Assembly (NCBI RefSeq): GCF_003002095.1
Contig: NZ_PVZC01000003.1
Location: forward strand, 558,001 to 622,000
Source: Allonocardiopsis opalescens
GTDB lineage: Bacteria; Actinomycetota; Actinomycetes; Streptosporangiales; Streptosporangiaceae
Reading direction: 5' to 3'
Length of the DNA: 64,000 nucleotides
Shown here: positions 55,175 to 64,000 of the stretch, one piece after another
Numbering within the stretch: the stretch's first letter is position 1
Layout of the letters: each line of letters opens with the position of its first letter
Notes under the pieces: model-generated
What the model saw: the letters and a program-made list of their open reading frames with translations, nothing else
Told to the model about the DNA's origin: nothing
Databases searched by the model: none
Translations under genes and position numbers: made by a program

Positions 55175-55209
55175 TTCAGATGATCTGAGTAATCCGTTGG
55201 TTACGGATT
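55175..55209 (+). promoter_or_regulatory. two inverted repeats in the rpsL leader
   Basis: TCAGAT-G-ATCTGA (55175-55187) is a perfect palindrome; AATCCGT-TGGTT-ACGGATT (55191-55209) is a 7-bp stem. Both lie downstream of the main promoter, in the long untranslated leader. They may be protein-binding or RNA elements. Confidence 0.45.
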
Positions 55210-55427
55210 GCGGCGAGCTGTCTGTCGCGGCGTCCCGGTCGCCCTGATCCGGTGGTCGGTGACTGCAACCCATGACTATCCACCCTCATGCGGGTCGGTG
55301 CCGTGCGCGTTCCGATCGGGGCGGCGACACGCCCGACCGCGTGGGTCGAATAACGGAAAAACCAGCAGGTCAGAGCGAGTAGTGACACGGCTATAAGCCA
55401 GCTCGGCACGAGGAAGACGGAGACGCG

Positions 55428-55802
55428 GTGCCCACCATTCAGCAGCTGGTCCGCAAGGGCCGCCAGGCGAAGGTCGCCAAGAACAAGACTCCGGCGCTCA
55501 AGGGGAGCCCGCAGCGTCGTGGGGTGTGCACGCGTGTCTACACCACCACCCCCAAGAAGCCGAACTCGGCGCTGCGCAAGGTCGCCCGTGTGAAGCTCAC
55601 CAGCGGGATCGAGGTCACCGCCTACATCCCCGGTGTGGGCCACAACCTCCAGGAGCACTCCATCGTGCTGGTGCGCGGCGGCCGTGTGAAGGACCTGCCC
55701 GGCGTCCGGTACAAGATCGTCCGCGGTTCGCTGGACACGCAGGGCGTCCGTAACCGCAAGCAGGCACGCAGCCGTTACGGCGCGAAGAAGGAGAAGAGCT
55801 GA
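55428..55802 (+). CDS. rpsL: 30S ribosomal protein uS12
   Basis: 124 residues. [40 protein letters not shown] and [19 protein letters not shown]. Lys43 and Lys88, the classic streptomycin-resistance sites, are wild type. GTG start at 55428 with GGAAGACGGAG upstream. First gene of the str operon; rpsG begins 1 nt after the stop. Confidence 0.98.
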   Translation: MPTIQQLVRKGRQAKVAKNKTPALKGSPQRRGVCTRVYTTTPKKPNSALRKVARVKLTSGIEVTAYIPGVGHNLQEHSIVLVRGGRVKDLPGVRYKIVRGSLDTQGVRNRKQARSRYGAKKEKS

Positions 55803-55803
55803 C

Positions 55804-56274
55804 ATGCCGCGCAAGGGTCCCGCACCGAAGCGCCAGCTGATCACCGACCCGGTCTACGGCTCGCCGCTGGTGACCGCGCTGATCAACAAGGTGCTGCTCG
55901 ACGGCAAGCGCTCCATCGCGCAGGGCATCGTCTACGGCGCCCTCGAAGGCTCCAGGGAGAAGACCGGGCAGGACCCGGTCGTCACGCTCAAGCGCGCGCT
56001 GGACAACGTGAAGCCCACCCTGGAGGTCCGCAGCCGCCGTGTCGGTGGCGCGACCTACCAGGTGCCGGTCGAGGTCCGCGCGTCCCGCAGCACCACGCTG
56101 GCGCTGCGCTGGCTCGTGGTGTACGCGCGCCAGCGCCGTGAGAAGACCATGACCGAGCGGCTGATGAACGAGCTGCTCGACGCGAGCAACGGCCTCGGGG
56201 CCAGCGTCAAGCGCCGCGAGGACACCCACAAGATGGCCGAGTCCAACAAGGCCTTCGCGCACTACCGCTGGTAG
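55804..56274 (+). CDS. rpsG: 30S ribosomal protein uS7
   Basis: 156 residues. [40 protein letters not shown], and [20 protein letters not shown]. Nucleates 16S rRNA 3' domain assembly. AAGGAGAAG overlaps the rpsL end. Confidence 0.98.
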   Translation: MPRKGPAPKRQLITDPVYGSPLVTALINKVLLDGKRSIAQGIVYGALEGSREKTGQDPVVTLKRALDNVKPTLEVRSRRVGGATYQVPVEVRASRSTTLALRWLVVYARQRREKTMTERLMNELLDASNGLGASVKRREDTHKMAESNKAFAHYRW

Positions 56275-56317
56275 ACGAGCCGCACGAGTATCGAGAGACC
56301 GAGAGAAGACGAGCCAC

Positions 56318-58414
<2,097 letters not shown>

Positions 58415-58495
58415 TCCGAGGCGAGCGCCTTTCCGGGAGCAGCCGGCCCGGGAGTGACCGACCAGCAAGCAATCTGTACGTCTAGGAGAAATCCA

Positions 58496-59689
58496 GTGGC
58501 GAAGGCCAAGTTCGAGCGGACCAAGCCGCACGTCAACATCGGGACCATCGGTCACGTCGACCATGGCAAGACGACGCTGACCGCTGCGATCACCAAGGTC
58601 CTGCACGACAAGTACCCCGACCTCAACGCCGCCTCTGCCTTCGAGGACATCGACAAGGCGCCTGAGGAGCGCGAGCGCGGTATCACGATCAACATCTCGC
58701 ACGTCGAGTACCAGACCGAGAAGCGCCACTACGCCCACGTGGACGCCCCCGGTCACGCGGACTACATCAAGAACATGATCACCGGTGCCGCGCAGATGGA
58801 CGGCGCGATCCTGGTGGTCGCCGCGACCGACGGCCCGATGCCGCAGACCCGCGAGCACGTCCTGCTCGCCCGCCAGGTCGGCGTGCCCTACATCGTGGTG
58901 GCGCTGAACAAGGCCGACATGGTGGACGACGAGGAGATCCTGGAGCTGGTCGAGCTCGAGGTACGCGAGCTGCTCAGCGAGCAGGAGTTCCCCGGCGACG
59001 ACGCCCCCGTGGTGCGCGTCTCCGGCCTCAAGGCCCTGGAGGGCGACCCCAAGTGGGTCGAGTCCGTGGTCGAGCTGCTGGAGGCCGTCGACGAGAACGT
59101 GCCCGACCCGGTGCGCGCCCTCGACAAGCCCTTCCTGATGCCGATCGAGGACGTCTTCTCGATCACCGGCCGCGGCACCGTGGTGACCGGCCGGATCGAG
59201 CGCGGTGTCGTCAACGTCAACGAGACCGTTGACATCGTGGGCATCAAGGACGCCAAGCAGACCACCACGGTCACCGGTGTCGAGATGTTCCGCAAGCTGC
59301 TCGACCAGGGCCAGGCGGGCGACAACGTCGGCCTGCTGCTGCGCGGCATCAAGCGCGAGGAGGTGGAGCGCGGCCAGGTCGTCATCAAGCCGGGCACCAC
59401 CACCCCGCACACCGAGTTCGAGGCGCAGGTCTACATCCTGTCCAAGGACGAGGGCGGCCGCCACACCCCGTTCTTCAACAGCTACCGGCCCCAGTTCTAC
59501 TTCCGCACCACGGACGTCACCGGCGTCGTCACGCTGCCCGAGGGCACCGAGATGGTCATGCCCGGTGACCGCACCGAGATGACGGTCGCGCTGATCCAGC
59601 CGGTCGCCATGGAGGAGGGCCTGCGGTTCGCCATCCGCGAGGGTGGCCGCACCGTCGGGGCCGGCCAGGTCACCAAGGTCATCAAGTAG
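58496..59689 (+). CDS. tuf: elongation factor Tu
   Basis: 397 residues. [20 protein letters not shown] (P-loop), [25 protein letters not shown]. Delivers aminoacyl-tRNA. Positions tied to elfamycin resistance (Gln in ARQVGVP, Ala in PVAMEEGL) are of the sensitive type. GTG at 58496 has AGGAG 7 nt upstream; an in-frame GTG-like start at 58454 is not conserved. Confidence 0.98.
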   Translation: MAKAKFERTKPHVNIGTIGHVDHGKTTLTAAITKVLHDKYPDLNAASAFEDIDKAPEERERGITINISHVEYQTEKRHYAHVDAPGHADYIKNMITGAAQMDGAILVVAATDGPMPQTREHVLLARQVGVPYIVVALNKADMVDDEEILELVELEVRELLSEQEFPGDDAPVVRVSGLKALEGDPKWVESVVELLEAVDENVPDPVRALDKPFLMPIEDVFSITGRGTVVTGRIERGVVNVNETVDIVGIKDAKQTTTVTGVEMFRKLLDQGQAGDNVGLLLRGIKREEVERGQVVIKPGTTTPHTEFEAQVYILSKDEGGRHTPFFNSYRPQFYFRTTDVTGVVTLPEGTEMVMPGDRTEMTVALIQPVAMEEGLRFAIREGGRTVGAGQVTKVIK

Positions 59690-59742
59690 TACGACCGTGG
59701 CGGCGGTCGATCCGCAGCAGCGGGTCGGCCGCCCCGTCACGA

Positions 59743-59760
59743 GAAGACCACGAGGTCTTC
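59743..59760 (+). terminator. hairpin between tuf and rpsJ
   Basis: GAAGACC-ACGA-GGTCTTC (59743-59760), a perfect 7-bp stem 54 bp after tuf. It may end the str operon or belong to the S10 operon leader; the rest of the 169-bp gap shows no clear promoter. Confidence 0.5.
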
Positions 59761-59858
59761 GCCCAGACCAAAAGCGGCAGCGGTTAGGGGAGAGCTTCCG
59801 GCTCGACCTAAACGGACAGCGCCTCTAAGACTCACCAAGCGAAGGACAGAAGGCCACC

Positions 59859-60167
59859 ATGGCGGGACAGAAGATCCGCATCCGGCTCAAGGCCTATGAC
59901 CACGAGGTCATCGACAGCTCGGCGCGGAAGATCGTCGAGACGGTGACGCGTACCGGTGCACAGGTCGCTGGCCCGGTGCCGCTGCCGACCGAGAAGAACG
60001 TGTACTGCGTCATCCGCTCGCCGCACAAGTACAAGGACTCGCGCGAGCACTTCGAGATGCGTACGCACAAGCGGCTGATCGACATCATCGACCCCACGCC
60101 GAAGACCGTCGACTCGCTGATGCGTCTCGACCTCCCGGCCGGTGTCGACATCGAGATCAAGCTCTGA
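59859..60167 (+). CDS. rpsJ: 30S ribosomal protein uS10
   Basis: 102 residues. [20 protein letters not shown] and [20 protein letters not shown]. First gene of the S10 operon; also NusE. AAGGACAGAAGG before the ATG. Confidence 0.98.
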   Translation: MAGQKIRIRLKAYDHEVIDSSARKIVETVTRTGAQVAGPVPLPTEKNVYCVIRSPHKYKDSREHFEMRTHKRLIDIIDPTPKTVDSLMRLDLPAGVDIEIKL

Positions 60168-60177
60168 GGGACTACTG

Positions 60178-60828
60178 ATGGCGATCAAGCAGATCAAGGG
60201 TGTACTGGGCGAGAAGCTCGGCATGACCCAGGTCTTCGACGACCAGGGTCGAATCGTGCCGGTCACGGTGCTCAAGGCCGGTCCCAACGTGGTGACCCGC
60301 GTGCGTACGCCGGAGGCCGACGGCTACTCCGCCGTCCAGCTGGGCTTCGGCCAGGTGAACCCGCGCAAGGTCAACAAGCCGCTCGGCGACTACCTGCGCA
60401 AGCACAAGATCACCCCCCGGCGCTACTTCGTCGAGCTGCGCACCGACGACGCGGGCGAGTACAGCATCGGCCAGGAGATCAACGCCGACGTGTTCGAGGC
60501 CGGCCAGCTGGTCGACGTGACCGGCAAGACCAAGGGCAAGGGCTTCGCCGGTGTGATGAAGCGCCACGGCTTCGGCGGCCTCGGCGCCTCGCACGGCACC
60601 CAGGCCAAGCACCGCGCCCCCGGCTCCATTGGCGGCTGCGCCACCCCCGGACGGGTCTTCAAGGGCCTGCGGATGGCCGGTCGGATGGGCAACGCGCGCA
60701 AGACCGTGCAGAACCTCAAGGTGCACGCGGTCGACGCCGAGAAGGGGCTCATCCTCATCAAGGGGGCCGTCCCCGGCCCCAACGGCGGCCTGATCCTGGT
60801 CCGCTCGGCAGTGAAGGGAGGCAAGTAG
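60178..60828 (+). CDS. rplC: 50S ribosomal protein uL3
   Basis: 216 residues. [20 protein letters not shown], and [40 protein letters not shown]. The ATG at 60178 has GAGGGA upstream. Confidence 0.97.
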   Translation: MAIKQIKGVLGEKLGMTQVFDDQGRIVPVTVLKAGPNVVTRVRTPEADGYSAVQLGFGQVNPRKVNKPLGDYLRKHKITPRRYFVELRTDDAGEYSIGQEINADVFEAGQLVDVTGKTKGKGFAGVMKRHGFGGLGASHGTQAKHRAPGSIGGCATPGRVFKGLRMAGRMGNARKTVQNLKVHAVDAEKGLILIKGAVPGPNGGLILVRSAVKGGK

Positions 60829-60830
60829 GC

Positions 60831-61535
60831 ATGGCGAACAAGGGAACCTCCATCGAGGTCGTCGGACCGGAGGGAGCCGCCGGCCGTACGGTCGACCTCC
60901 CGGAGCGGATCTTCGACGTCGAGGTCAACGTGCCGCTGATCCACCAGGTGGTCATCGCGCAGCGCGCGGCCGCCCGGCAGGGCACGCACAAGACCAAGAC
61001 CCGCGGCGAGGTGCGCGGCGGCGGCCGCAAGCCGTACCGGCAGAAGGGCACCGGCCGGGCCCGCCAGGGCTCGACCCGCGCGCCGCAGTTCACCGGCGGC
61101 GGCACGGTGCACGGCCCGGTGCCGCGCGACTACAGCCAGCGCACGCCCAAGAAGATGAAGGCGGCCGCGCTGCGCGGCGCCCTGTCCGACCGCGCCCGCG
61201 GCGGCCGGGTGCACGTGGTCAGCGCCTTCCTGGCCGACGACGTCACCAGCAAGCTGACCCAGACCGCCGTGCGCACCCTGCGCGAGGTGGTCCCGGGCTT
61301 CGGCACCGACTCCAGGCACGTCCTGGTGGTCGTGGACCGCGACGACGAGCGCACCCGCCTGGGCCTGCGCAACCTGCCCGAGGTGCACATCCTCACCGCG
61401 GACCAGCTCAACACGTACGACGTGCTGATCTCCGACGACGTGGTGTTCACCGAGGCGGGCTACGAGGCCTTCCTGGCGCACGCCAACGGCAGCCACATCG
61501 GCGCCGAGCCCGGTGCGAGGGGAGCCGAGAAGTGA
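60831..61535 (+). CDS. rplD: 50S ribosomal protein uL4
   Basis: 234 residues. [60 protein letters not shown]. Lines the exit tunnel. Starts 2 nt after rplC. Confidence 0.97.
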   Translation: MANKGTSIEVVGPEGAAGRTVDLPERIFDVEVNVPLIHQVVIAQRAAARQGTHKTKTRGEVRGGGRKPYRQKGTGRARQGSTRAPQFTGGGTVHGPVPRDYSQRTPKKMKAAALRGALSDRARGGRVHVVSAFLADDVTSKLTQTAVRTLREVVPGFGTDSRHVLVVVDRDDERTRLGLRNLPEVHILTADQLNTYDVLISDDVVFTEAGYEAFLAHANGSHIGAEPGARGAEK

Positions 61536-61825
61536 ACAAGATCGCCGATCCGCGGGACATCATCCTCGCGCCCGTGATCTCCGAGAAGAGCTACGGCCTG
61601 ATCGACCAGAACAAGTACACGTTCGTGGTCCGGCCCGACGCCAACAAGACCCAGATCAAGATCGCGGTCGAGCAGATCTTCAATGTGAAGGTCACCGGTG
61701 TGAACACGCTCAACCGCTCCGGCAAGCGCAAGCGCACCCGGTTCGGCTACGGCCAGCGCCCGGGCTCCAAGCGCGCGATCGTGAGCCTGAAGGAAGGCGA
61801 CCGGATCGACATCTTCGGGACGTAG
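61532..61825 (+). CDS. rplW: 50S ribosomal protein uL23
   Basis: 97 residues. [43 protein letters not shown] start overlaps the rplD stop by 4 bp (GTGA). Confidence 0.97.
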   Translation: MNKIADPRDIILAPVISEKSYGLIDQNKYTFVVRPDANKTQIKIAVEQIFNVKVTGVNTLNRSGKRKRTRFGYGQRPGSKRAIVSLKEGDRIDIFGT

Positions 61826-61923
61826 TCCCGAAGCCGATGGGCACTGCGGTACCTGATTAAGAAGCAGTGCGCATTGGAGTCCGACCCCTCTCGCCGAGAC
61901 GACCAAAAGGATGCACGAAAAAG

Positions 61924-62757
61924 ATGGGCATTCGTAAGTACAAGCCGACGACGCCGGGACGTCGCGGCTCCAGCGTGTCCGACTTCGTCGAGATCACGCG
62001 CAGCGAGCCGGAGAAGTCCCTGGTCCGTCCGCTGCACTCCAAGGGCGGCCGCAACGGCCACGGCCGGATCACCGCCCGCCACCAGGGCGGCGGCCACAAG
62101 CGGGCCTACCGGCTGATCGACTTCCGCCGCCGCGACAAGGACGGCGTGCCGGCCAAGGTCGCGCACATCGAGTACGACCCCAACCGCACCGCCCGCATCG
62201 CGCTGCTGCACTACGCCGACGGCGAGAAGCGCTACATCCTGGCCCCCGCCGGGCTGGAGCAGGGCGCCCGGGTCGAGAACGGCCCGCAGGCCGACATCAA
62301 GCCGGGCAACTGCCTGCCGCTGCGCAACATCCCGACGGGCACCTTCGTGCACGCCGTGGAGCTGAAGCCGGGCGCGGGCGCCAAGCTCGGCCGCTCGGCC
62401 GGCGCGCAGATCCAGCTGCTGGCCAAGGAGGGCATCTACGCCACCCTGCGGATGCCGTCCGGTGAGATGCGCCAGGTCGAGCTGGCCTGCCGCGCCACGG
62501 TCGGCCAGGTCGGCAACGCCGAGCAGTCAAACATCAACTGGGGCAAGGCGGGCCGGATGCGCTGGAAGGGCAAGCGCCCGACCGTCCGCGGTGTCGCGAT
62601 GAACCCGATCGACCACCCGCACGGCGGTGGTGAGGGCAAGACCTCCGGTGGTCGGCACCCCTCCAGCCCGTGGGGCAAGCCCGAGGGCCGCACCCGCAAG
62701 CCGAACAAGCCCAGTGACCGGCTCATCGTGCGTCGGCGTAGCAAGAAGAAGCGGTAA
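61924..62757 (+). CDS. rplB: 50S ribosomal protein uL2
   Basis: 277 residues. [60 protein letters not shown] with the peptidyl-transferase His. The ATG at 61924 fits the family start; the ribosome binding site AAAGGA is 13 nt away. Confidence 0.97.
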   Translation: MGIRKYKPTTPGRRGSSVSDFVEITRSEPEKSLVRPLHSKGGRNGHGRITARHQGGGHKRAYRLIDFRRRDKDGVPAKVAHIEYDPNRTARIALLHYADGEKRYILAPAGLEQGARVENGPQADIKPGNCLPLRNIPTGTFVHAVELKPGAGAKLGRSAGAQIQLLAKEGIYATLRMPSGEMRQVELACRATVGQVGNAEQSNINWGKAGRMRWKGKRPTVRGVAMNPIDHPHGGGEGKTSGGRHPSSPWGKPEGRTRKPNKPSDRLIVRRRSKKKR

Positions 62758-62769
62758 GGAGCACGTCTG

Positions 62770-63048
62770 ATGCCACGTAGCCTGAAGAAGGGCCCGTTCA
62801 TCGACCACCACCTTCTCAAGAAGGTGGAGGACGCCAATGAAAAGGGCAGCAAGAGCGTCATCAAGACGTGGTCGCGCCGCTCGATGATCATCCCCGAGAT
62901 GATCGGTCACACCATCGCGGTGCACGACGGCCGGAAGCACGTTCCGGTGTTCGTCTCGGAGTCGATGGTCGGTCACAAGCTCGGTGAGTTCGCTCCCACG
63001 CGTACTTTCCGCAGCCACGTGAAGGAAGACCGGCGTAGCCGCCGGTAA
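62770..63048 (+). CDS. rpsS: 30S ribosomal protein uS19
   Basis: 92 residues. [47 protein letters not shown] lies upstream of the ATG and overlaps the rplB stop. Confidence 0.98.
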   Translation: MPRSLKKGPFIDHHLLKKVEDANEKGSKSVIKTWSRRSMIIPEMIGHTIAVHDGRKHVPVFVSESMVGHKLGEFAPTRTFRSHVKEDRRSRR

Positions 63049-63099
63049 CGAGCCAGATTGATGGACGATCGTCCCCGTCCCCGCGGGGAAGGATCCACA

Positions 63100-63498
63100 G
63101 TGAGCGAGGGAAGAGCGATGGAAGCGAGGGCTCAGGCGCGGTTCATCCGCGTCACGCCCCGGAAGGCCCGCCGTGTGGTGGACCTTATTCGCGGGTTGCC
63201 CGCTGACGAGGCTCAGGCGGTTCTCCGGTTCGCACCCCAGGCGGCGAGTGAGCCAGTGGGCAAGGTGCTCGCGAGCGCCATCGCCAACGCCGAGCACAAC
63301 AACAAGCTCGACCGCGAGACCCTGGTCGTCAGCACCGCGTTCGTGGACGAGGGCCCCACCCTGAAGCGGTTCCGTCCGCGTGCGATGGGCCGGGCCGCCC
63401 GCATCAACAAGCGCACGAGCCACATCACCGTGATCGTCAGCCCGCGTGAGGACGCCGGCGGCGGCAAGCAGGGCAAGCCGAAGAGGAGGACCCGATAG
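63100..63498 (+). CDS. rplV: 50S ribosomal protein uL22
   Basis: 132 residues from the GTG at 63100 (GGAAGGA 7 nt upstream), or 126 from the ATG at 63118 (GAGGGAAGA upstream), where the widely conserved [20 protein letters not shown] begins. C-terminal block [20 protein letters not shown]. Which start is used cannot be settled here. Stop overlaps the rpsC start (TAGTG). Confidence 0.95.
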   Translation: MSEGRAMEARAQARFIRVTPRKARRVVDLIRGLPADEAQAVLRFAPQAASEPVGKVLASAIANAEHNNKLDRETLVVSTAFVDEGPTLKRFRPRAMGRAARINKRTSHITVIVSPREDAGGGKQGKPKRRTR

Positions 63499-64000
63499 TG
63501 GGGCAGAAGGTCAACCCGCACGGGTTCCGGCTGGGTGTCACCACCGACTTCAAGAGCCGGTGGTACGCCGACAAGCTGTACAAGGACTACGTCAAGGAAG
63601 ACGTCGCCATCCGCCGGATGCTGAAGCGGGGCATGGAGCGCGCCGGGATCTCGAAGGTGGAGATCGAGCGCACCCGCGACCGCGTCCGGGTGGACATCCA
63701 CACCGCGCGTCCCGGCATCGTGATCGGCCGCCGCGGAGTGGAGGCCGACCGCATCCGCGGCGACCTGGAGAAGCTGACCAGCAAGCAGGTCCAGCTGAAC
63801 GTCCTCGAGGTGAAGAACCCCGAGGTCGACGCCCAGCTCGTCGCCCAGGGCGTGGCCGAGCAGCTGTCCAGCCGGGTCTCGTTCCGGCGGGCCATGCGCA
63901 AGGCGATGCAGAGCGCGCTCAAGAGCGGTGCCAAGGGCATCCGGGTGCAGTGCGGCGGCCGCCTCGGCGGCGCCGAGATGTCGCGCTCGGAGTTCTACCG
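63498..64000 (+). CDS. rpsC: 30S ribosomal protein uS3, N-terminal part (truncated by window end)
   Basis: The first 167 residues: [22 protein letters not shown] domain ([20 protein letters not shown]), then [20 protein letters not shown] and [18 protein letters not shown] at 63498 shares its first base with the rplV stop; AGAGGAGGA is upstream. Confidence 0.97.
   Translation, partial: MGQKVNPHGFRLGVTTDFKSRWYADKLYKDYVKEDVAIRRMLKRGMERAGISKVEIERTRDRVRVDIHTARPGIVIGRRGVEADRIRGDLEKLTSKQVQLNVLEVKNPEVDAQLVAQGVAEQLSSRVSFRRAMRKAMQSALKSGAKGIRVQCGGRLGGAEMSRSEFY

Overview
The window is chromosomal DNA from a very G+C-rich actinobacterium. GTG and TTG starts are common, long antisense reading frames lie opposite nearly every gene, and the backbone order (nuoN, a polyprenyl diphosphate synthase, korAB, htpX, yajQ, tRNA-Tyr, rpmG-hadAB-murB, secE-nusG-rplKA, rplJL, rpoBC, rpsL-rpsG-fusA-tuf, S10 operon) is the one known from Streptomyces and related mycelial actinobacteria. 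Small secreted proteins resembling aerial-hypha coat proteins also point to a filamentous organism. A member of the Streptosporangiales (perhaps Nocardiopsaceae) is my best guess, but genus cannot be read from the sequence.

Layout. 1-8.3 kb: the end of nuoN and a long-chain polyprenyl diphosphate synthase (respiratory chain and quinone side chain), then single genes for stress and detoxification (PRC-barrel/DUF2382 protein behind a SigB-type promoter, RarD permease, MsrA, truncated haemoglobin, an NAD(P)-binding SDR, an APH(6)-type kinase, a DIP1984-family protein). 8.4-14.1 kb, minus strand: a NodIJ/DrrAB-like ABC exporter and the two-subunit 2-oxoacid:ferredoxin oxidoreductase KorAB. 14.1-15.4 kb is gene-free, with diverged direct repeats and an operator-like palindrome. 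15.4-17.6 kb holds htpX, a conserved hypothetical and yajQ.

17.8-30.7 kb, between tRNA-Tyr and tRNA-Thr, is the accessory part. It carries three tandem genes for chaplin/rodlin-like small secreted proteins, a lipoprotein, and a three-gene type II Wadjet-like cassette jetA-jetB-jetC (DUF2397, DUF2398 and a 1426-residue SMC/MukB-like ATPase). The nuclease gene jetD is absent; a convergent gene for a Rad50-like zinc-hook ATPase occupies the place where it would be expected. This is the most unusual feature of the window.

30.6-64 kb is the core information-processing cluster: tRNA-Thr, tRNA-Met, rpmG, hadA, hadB, murB, add (opposite strand), tRNA-Trp, secE, nusG, rplK, rplA, two paralogous lipoproteins, the L10 leader with rplJL, rpoBC, an ECF sigma factor with a CU044_5270-type membrane partner, a 1278-residue low-complexity membrane protein, rpsL-rpsG-fusA-tuf, and the S10 operon from rpsJ into rpsC, which runs off the end. 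The rifampicin-binding region of RpoB carries non-consensus residues (Leu-Gly for Met-Asp at E. coli 515-516, Glu for Ser at 522).

All assignments come from reading the sequence. No database search was run, so family names rest on motif recognition.
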